Source: Acanthornis magna (lineage: Eukaryota; Chordata; Aves; Passeriformes; Acanthizidae). From it: a DNA stretch of 64,000 bases. Numbering within the stretch: position 1 is the first letter of the stretch; each line of letters opens with the position of its first letter. Shown piece after piece: positions 57,861 through 64,000 of the stretch. The notes under the pieces were generated by a model that saw only the letters and a program-made list of their open reading frames with translations, was not told the origin of the DNA and did no database searches. The DNA is taken from the NCBI GenBank assembly GCA_036785705.1, contig JAWUZG010000174.1, forward strand, positions 310,001-374,000, written 5' to 3'. Made by a program: the position numbers and the translations under genes.

Positions 57861-60800
57861 ACTGATGAAGACAAATTCCTCCAGGAGAATTTCCAGGCAG
57901 CCATGGTTATCTTAAAATCCATCTCTGCTGGGATTTCCAAGCACAAGAGAACTTCCTCTTCCTTTAGTTGTGGGGAGGACAATTGCTCGTTGATTCTGCA
58001 TCAAGCTGTGGTGAGAAGAGTTGTTTGGACTTATCAGGAAGTAGAGACTCAGGTCTGTAGTCTTGGAGATAGATGAAGGTGAAAACCTTTTCTTCACACA
58101 ATGGTGTCAGATCTGTTTTGACATCTCTTGATGTGCCTGGAGTTTTTTCTTTTATTTGGTTATGCTTGGAGCTTTATTTTACCTTGCTGTCAGGGAAAGC
58201 TTAACAAGTCTCAACTCAGGAATATCTCTGGGGGGTCTTTTTCTATTTAAATTTAAATAAAGCAATGGAACAGAGTCCTAGAATCCTTTCCAAAGCAAAG
58301 TGTGTCAGCCAGCACAGTCTCAAACGTGACATCCCTCTTTTCTTTGCCATGCAGGAATGCAGTGACAAGTTTTCATCTCACTAGAGCTGCTGGCGCTGCA
58401 CTGGGCTGGTTCAGCAGTCATTAATGCGTGGAGGCAGATTGGAATTGCTGCATCCACGAGGTTTGGGATCAGCTCCTTTAAACCCAGACCTGTGAAGGGA
58501 AAAACATCCACCCAAAACAGTAATCCCAGTGGACGCATGAGCCTGCAGAGCCAATTCATCTGATCTGGTAAAATGTGACAGGAGCAGGCAGGAGATTTCT
58601 GGTGACTGTTGTTACTTGGACACCTGGAATCTCATCCCCTTTGCCACATTCCAGAGTTTTTTGGCTACTCCAGGGCTTTAGTCCAAGCCAGGAGCTTGGT
58701 AGGTGTTAGTCTCCAAATGAAATGAGTGTAGCCAAAGGACCTAGAGTTGGGATCAAGCTTCCAGACAGCAGTGATCCCTGGGAAACCTGCCTATTTCACT
58801 GCATAAATCAAGCTTTTTCCAGGGTAGGATTTTTTCATCTTAAATTCCATTTTGGTGAGGTCACCAAGTTGGATGTAGAGCTTGACTCCTGTGATGTTTT
58901 CCACTGTAGGGCTGAGAATTTGGATTGGGGTGAAAGGACTGTAGAACTCAGCCCCTGATTAACGGCTCGCACTGTTTCAGCTCCACTCAGGTTTTTGGGC
59001 TCATAACAAGCACTAAACTTGAAGAAAGCACACGTGCACTTACACACAGGAGACACCTTATCAGCCAGGCCAGAGGTGAAAGGGATTTTTTAAAAGTAAG
59101 GAGTGTTGATTTCGGAAAATTTCTGTCTGAGCATGGAAGTTTATAAATTAGCATGGAAATATAAACATTTTTTTTTACTGAACTGCCAAGAGCTGAGCTG
59201 GTACTTGGTGTGCTCTGCTGCCATTACTTGAAGAATAAAAAGGAGCTCTCCTGGAAGAACTGATGGTGTAGGAATTCCTTTTTCTCCAAGACAGTAATTT
59301 TTACAGTAGTGGGAAGAGAGGTGAGCCACACCTTAGTGGGGAGAAAGTGCAAGTTCCTTTAGGGAGTGATGAGTTGTGACAGCAGATTTAGCAAGGCAGT
59401 GCAGGTGAATGTGTCACCTGTGTCCTGCCCTGTCCTGTATTTTGGTCTGGAAGGCAGGAGTGTTCTGCTGGTTTGGAAAGATAAGAATTTGCAGTTGTGC
59501 ACTGTGAATAAGAGGTTTGATCTTAATGAATTGGGTTTTTGTCCTCCAGAGCCAGAGCTGATAAGAGATCATTGTTGCTTGGAGCCTGAGAGCTGTGAAG
59601 GGAATTGTCCTGGAGGCTGAGGAGGGAACTCAAATCTCACCTCATTATGTCCAGGATGAGAGGGGGGGGTCTGCAACAGCAGCACAAACAGCAGAGGGAG
59701 AGACTGGCCAGCAGCTCGTGGCCTCTGATACCTGGAACCAAATCTGGGGCTGAAAATGCTTTAATTTCCAAATGTAATATGATTAAAATAAACTCTTAAT
59801 GTGCTGGACTCGGAAATCTTGGCAAACCAGTCAAATTCCCTTTATCTTGCCAGGATAGCTTTGTGCCTGCACAGCCATTCTGCATCCAGAGACATTAAAA
59901 CTTACTTTGTCTGTTTTAGGTTTTTCCTGTTGAAATTTCCACCTTCCCGATGTGTATTTTGTTTCCTTAGGGAATCTTTGTGCACCATTCTTCACAGAAC
60001 TCAATTTCCGTGGTGAATTTGCTTTGTAAACAGGTCGTGGTTTTTCCTGGGAGGAGGAAGGGAGGCAAGAAACAAGAGCAGAACAACACCATGATTCATA
60101 GCGTGTGTTTACTCCTTGGTGGAGCTGAGTGCTCCGTAATCCGCAGGCCGAGGATGGACAATGAGCGCTGGATATTCCCGTGGGGTCTGAGGAGGATGAC
60201 TGTTTGTTCTTAGCTGCTGGCTGACAGATTTGAGGGTGTTTGGGCTGAGGCTTGCAGCAGGGTCACTGTCAGCCTCTCGAGGGCGAATACGCAGCAGGAG
60301 GATGTGGAAAGCCACTTTGGCTGCATCCTATCTCCCACCGTCGTCTTCCCTGGGCTTGTTTCCCCAAATCCTGCCCCTGCAGATCAGGAGGTCAGCTGAA
60401 CTGGAAATTCTAAGCATTTAGGCAGGTTCTGGCTGACCTCAACAAACATGTCTGGGTATGAGCAGGGTTTTGTGCCTGCACTGCTCCGTGTCTCGTGTCC
60501 TGTGTCTCCTGTCCCTTCTCCTTCTTGGGAGCTGCCTTTGGTTTATCTCACAGTTTTGCCACGTCACCCGTGGTCTCCATGTCTGCAGAGCTTTGGAGCT
60601 GCAGAAAGGAAGGGAAATTGGGCATGAAGAACGATCCATAATCCAGTGTTGGACTAAAGGAAGATGGTTTGTGCTGGTGTTGAGCTGTGGGATGGCTCCT
60701 TGGAGCTTCCTGGGTGCAGGCACCAGCCTTGGAGAGCAGCTTAGAGTCTCAGCTCTCTCAGAATCCTTTAGTGGCTGTAGAAAATGAGAAGAAATGAGTG

Positions 60801-61503
60801 GTTTGGAGTTATAAAGGTGCCACATTTACTGTAGGAACGTGAGGTAGGGGCGTTGCTTGTAATGAAACACTCAACAGAGTCAGGCAGGAGCCCTCAGCAC
60901 AGGTGGAACTCAAAGAAATTACCCCTAAAACTCCCTTATTTTAGGCAGAATGCATCTCCAGAGGCAGCATTACAGCTGGAGGTGTATCCATCGAGGCCCG
61001 GGGCTGTGGCACAGCCAGCCCTGGCTTGTTAGAGCTAATTAGGGCTAATTTGGGATCATGGTGAGGAAAGTGGTGGCCGCAGGGACCTGCAGCCTGAGAT
61101 GTCTGTCTGCAAGGAAGAGTGCCTAAACCTGTGAGACCCCACCAAAGGACTCCCCCATGCCTTCAGTGAGCATTAATTGCTTAAACTGTCCTTAGGACTG
61201 GGATGGGGCTGGGTTGAAGCTGAGCTCCTGGAGGGAAGCTGGGCTTGGAGCCTGCTTTGGGGTTGGGGTGCAGCAGCCACTTGCTATTTCTGTGGTCATT
61301 TCTTTCTCTGGAGCTCTTAAGATTTACTGGTTGGCTGCTAAAATGTCACTTCTGGTCATTTTTTAAGAAAAATGGTGTGCAGGAAGGAATATTTTCTCAA
61401 AAAAATCAGCCCTCAAGCTCTGTGCTGTTACCTCCCCCTTCCACCACTGATCCCCAAAACAAAACGCTGGCCACAATTTACAAATTTCCTTTAAAAATAT
61501 ATC
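57861..61503. other. Convergent spacer between OTUD3 and the phospholipase gene
   Basis: About 3.6 kb, including the OTUD3 3' UTR. I found no exon of another phospholipase and no recognisable repeat. Confidence 0.7.
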
Positions 61504-61509
61504 TTTATT
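61504..61509 (-). terminator. Phospholipase gene poly(A) signal AATAAA
   Basis: TTTATT on the plus strand reads AATAAA on the minus strand ('gcaaataaagatat'), about 200 nt past the stop. Confidence 0.65.
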
Positions 61510-61705
61510 TGCAGGATTTCCCTCATTTTTGTGAGTTATTTAAACATGGGGAGCAGGTTTTCCCTGCCGAGGCTCTGGGGAAAGGCGCCGGATGCCTTTC
61601 GGTGCCGCAGGGCTGTGCCATGTCCCGCCTGGCCACAGGGAAGGCAGAACGCCCCCAGTTCCAATGGTTTCTGTCAGATTTGGAGCCCCAGCCTGGCAGG
61701 TGTGT

Positions 61706-61848
61706 TCAGCAGGAGGGTGCTCGGCCCTTGCACTTGGATTGGGGGTAATTGGCGTAGGATTTGCGGTAGCTCCCGGCTGTCCTCTTGAAACACTCCACCG
61801 CTGCCTTGTCGCACGCGCAGATCCGTCTTTCACACGAAGTGCCACTTC
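61706..61848 (-). CDS. PLA2G2E: Phospholipase exon 4 (C-terminus)
   Basis: Acceptor TTTTCCTCCAG. The exon encodes [20 protein letters not shown], then [17 protein letters not shown], with stop TGA at 61706-61708. Confidence 0.95.
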
Positions 61849-63059
61849 CTGGAGGAAAATTGGGGGGGAGGGAGGCAGGTGAAGGGTGTGAGGGTCGAGG
61901 GATGTTTTTTGGATCATCCCCTCGGTGTGTGCAGCCCCTCTGTGGAGTTTGGGGTGTCTCAGGTGGTCTCACCTCACCACCTGTCCCTGGAGGGAACGTT
62001 CAATTCACTTTCTGTGATGTGTCTATGGGTATTTGCCTGGATCACAGAGATGTGCTTTGTTTTGGTCCATGGAACAATGAGTTTGCTCTGGGGGAGTCAG
62101 GGCGGCTGTGCCAGGTCCCCATCCAGGCTGGGACGCTCACCTCAAACCCTCACTATTTGGGCTCTCGGGAACCATAAGGCCCCACCTCAGGGGAGTCTCC
62201 AAGCTCTAAACTTCACCATAATCCAGCAAATACTTATGTGCCTTATTCCCGGCACTTTTCCTGTATTTCCACCCACTTCACTGCACGTGGTTTCCAGGCC
62301 AGGCCAGGATGGTCTAAAGGGGATCTTGGAAGTCAAGCTCCCCGAGTGTGGGTGGCTTGTGCCTCCCCGCTCGGGGCTCTGCCCCTGCCCCGCTCTTACC
62401 GCAGGTGACTCGGTTTCCTCGGAAGGTGTATTTGTAGATGTCTGATTTGGGTCTGCAGCCCGCGGCAACCAATCTCTTGTAGCAGCAGTCGTGGGCGTGG
62501 CAGCACCTGGGGGCACAGAGCCATGGTCAGGACAGGGGACAGTTGGGACAATGCCGCAGGACATCAACAATGTGCGTCTTTGCTGTCGGCTGCTGCTGCT
62601 GAACCACTTCCAAAGAGACTTTAAGGACAAGCAACAATTTTCTCATTGCTATTTCTGCCCCCAGGAGCAGGAACGAAGATTCCCCTCGCTGTACCCTGGG
62701 AGGTGAGGAGGGCTGGGGGCAGCTGCTCTGCCTTCAGCAGGTCCCAGCTTACCTGTCGGTGGCATCCAGGGGCTGTTTGGTTCCCCCCCAGCCGCAGTAG
62801 CAGCCGTATCCATTGTAGGCCCCCGGCAATTTCCCGGTCACTTGTGTAATCATCGCTCCAAACTGGAGCAAGTTGCAGCTGGCAAGGGCCAGTCCTAGGA
62901 CTGGAGAAGAGGGGTTAGGAGCACTGGGAAAAGCAACCTCCCATCCCACCTTTCCACAGCAAAAATGAGCATTTCATCCTCCCCTTCTGTCCATGGCCAG
63001 GACCTGGGAGGTTTCCCAGGGGGGTACTCACGGAAGAGGAGCAGCGAGAAGAGCTTCAT
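61706..63059 (-). CDS. PLA2G2E: Secreted group II phospholipase A2, PLA2G2E-like (4 coding exons)
   Basis: The enzyme hydrolyses the sn-2 ester of phospholipids with Ca2+ outside the cell. Exons are 63059-63032, 62900-62753, 62506-62400 and 61848-61706: 142 codons with stop, 141 residues. A signal peptide covers about residues 1-18 ([18 protein letters not shown]), and the mature chain starts NLLQFGAMI. The calcium loop YGCYCGWGG is at 41-49, the active site CCHAHDCCY has His64 and Asp65, and the second Asp is in CACDKAA (108). Fourteen mature cysteines and a C-terminal extension ending in Cys mark group II rather than group V. NLxQFGx[16 protein letters not shown] and the place next to OTUD3 favour the IIE subtype. 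However, CGWGG and CACD recall group V, so the subtype is inferred (about 50%) while the family is certain. All catalytic residues are intact. Confidence 0.93.
62400..62506 (-). CDS. PLA2G2E: Phospholipase exon 3 (active site)
   Basis: Acceptor TGCCCCCAG and donor GCG|GTAAGA. The exon encodes [20 protein letters not shown], then [15 protein letters not shown]. Confidence 0.95.
62753..62900 (-). CDS. PLA2G2E: Phospholipase exon 2 (calcium loop)
   Basis: Acceptor CTTCTCCAG and donor CAG|GTAAGC. The exon encodes the end of the signal peptide, the mature N-terminus and [18 protein letters not shown]. Confidence 0.95.
63032..63059 (-). CDS. PLA2G2E: Phospholipase exon 1 (start of signal peptide)
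   Basis: ATG at 63059-63057 (A at -3) gives MKLFSLLLF plus one base before donor TTCC|GTGAGT. The split inside the signal peptide is usual for this gene family. Confidence 0.9.
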
Positions 63060-63109
63060 GCTGGCGGTGGCAGCTCTGGGCTTTGGTGCTGAGGTGCTGC
63101 TGGTCTCAC

Positions 63110-63117
63110 CTTTTATG
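63110..63117 (-). promoter_or_regulatory. TATA-like element of the phospholipase gene
   Basis: On the minus strand 'agccataaaaggtgaga' carries CATAAAAG about 52-58 nt upstream of the ATG. This suggests a start near 63085 and a short leader. A separate noncoding exon is not excluded. Confidence 0.6.
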
Positions 63118-63119
63118 GC

Positions 63120-64000
63120 TCTGGGCCGGCAGCAGGGCCCCTCCTCCGGAGAGATCAAAGTGGCAAATATTGACACTCCTCCCCATACCGCTCCCGCTGC
63201 TGCGCAGGTCTCCTGACATTGCCTTATGCTGCTGGAGCTCTTGGCAGGGAGGGTTTGGTGGACTGGGATGTGTGGACAGCCTGTGGTGGAGTCTGTGCAT
63301 AGCTCTGGGGGTCTCAGCATTCCCAGTGCTCCCTTGAGCAAAATGGGAGAACTTGAGGGAGAACAGGAACCACAGAGTGCAGGGTGTCCCTGCCCATGGC
63401 AGCAGGTGTAATGAGATTAAAGTTCTTCCAACCCAACCGAGTCTGTGATTCCAAGATTCACTTTCTTCCTGGATGACAGTTTTTGATGTCTTGGCTAGAA
63501 AACACCATTTTGTGTCTCACTGTTTCCATCCTGACTTACCTGGGCAGGGAGAAAATGCAGCCAGAGCAGAGTACCCTCCACTTCCAACTTACCAGTGTGG
63601 GTGAGAGGCAAGCTGGGGAGTGGAGGAAGATCCCATGGTCTCCAGAATGGCTGTGGCTGGAGATTGCCCCGCTATCAAGAAAACCAACATACGTGGCCTC
63701 TGCTCAGCTCTTTCTCAGTGCCCAGATGGCCCCGGCACGTGGGGATGCTCCATCCCTCTCCCCATGTGTGTTGGTCACCGAGTTTTGCTCTCAAAAACGT
63801 CATGGTATGAGGTGTGTGGCTCACCTTTATTTAGAAACAAAATAAGGCAAGTGGCAGGGAGAAAAATGCAAGTGGTGTATGATGGAAGGAGTGGAAAAAA
63901 AGAGGCTGCTTGTGTCGTTTGCTTGGGGAGAATCTCTAATGAAATTGGTGGTGCTAAACAATCATTTAGCAGATTTCTTCTGGCAGAGGTTGCAGGCTCT
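63120..64000. other. Region upstream of the phospholipase gene
   Basis: The region holds one CR1 scrap at 63377-63457. No further exon was recognised up to the window end. Confidence 0.65.
63377..63457 (+). mobile_element. CR1 LINE terminal fragment
   Basis: 'gcagggtgtccctgcccatg' then 'ttcttccaacccaaccgagt' and 'ctgtgattccaaga' is the CR1 3' end in sense orientation. Confidence 0.8.

Noticed and set aside
57831..61500. A further phospholipase or other gene between OTUD3 and the PLA2 gene
   Set aside because: Neither strand shows YGCxCG or CCxxHD motifs, and the short open frames lack conserved residues.
61706..63059. Interpretation of the phospholipase as a venom-type toxin
   Set aside because: It has the ordinary vertebrate group II sPLA2 exon plan and lies in the conserved PLA2G2 location beside OTUD3. 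Nothing in the sequence suggests venom recruitment.
1..64000. CRISPR arrays, tRNA or rRNA genes, bacterial operons, endogenous retrovirus or DNA transposon genes
   Set aside because: None were seen. The introns, poly(A) signals and CR1 tails mark vertebrate nuclear DNA, and no viral gag/pol/env-like frame was recognised.

Overview
The window reads as a single stretch of vertebrate nuclear chromosome, most likely from a bird. The pointers to a bird are many short CR1 LINE tails (the 'gttggaaggga' type), compact introns, and gene order. Five protein genes appear in the order and orientation I know from human 1p36.13: HTR6 (+), TMCO4 (-), RNF186 (-), OTUD3 (+) and a group II secreted phospholipase A2 (-). 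The species cannot be fixed from the sequence. No prokaryotic, plasmid, phage or retroviral gene was recognised.

Layout. Positions 1-2966 hold the serotonin receptor HTR6, cut at its 5' end by the window edge, with three exons visible. After a 3.2 kb convergent spacer comes TMCO4 on the minus strand. It has thirteen coding exons from 39800 down to 6189 and encodes 609 residues. A CpG-rich block at 42.4-42.7 kb is its likely promoter. RNF186 is an intronless RING E3 ligase gene at 45228-46142 on the minus strand. OTUD3 has eight coding exons on the plus strand from 49865 to 57830 and encodes 378 residues; it starts in a CpG island that carries several short tandem repeats. The phospholipase gene has four coding exons on the minus strand from 63059 to 61706 and encodes 141 residues. 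All exon limits were set by hand from GT/AG sites, reading phase and agreement with the remembered human proteins. All phases close without a break.

Functionally the block is a mixture, not an operon-like unit: an aminergic GPCR, a DUF726 alpha/beta-hydrolase-like membrane protein, an ER/membrane RING ligase, an OTU deubiquitinase and a secreted lipase. RNF186 and OTUD3 are divergently transcribed and about 3.7 kb apart.

The most notable local features are these. (1) A 109-bp tandem duplication copies the 3' end and 5' splice site of a TMCO4 exon, and the copied site looks stronger than the original. (2) A 27-bp tandem repeat places four CACGTG E-boxes just upstream of the OTUD3 start. (3) Two in-frame acceptors 18 nt apart precede OTUD3 exon 5. 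(4) RNF186 has an N-terminal region about 80 residues longer than in human. (5) A 135-bp duplication in the probable TMCO4 3' UTR doubles an ATTAAA signal. I found no clearly new multi-gene system.
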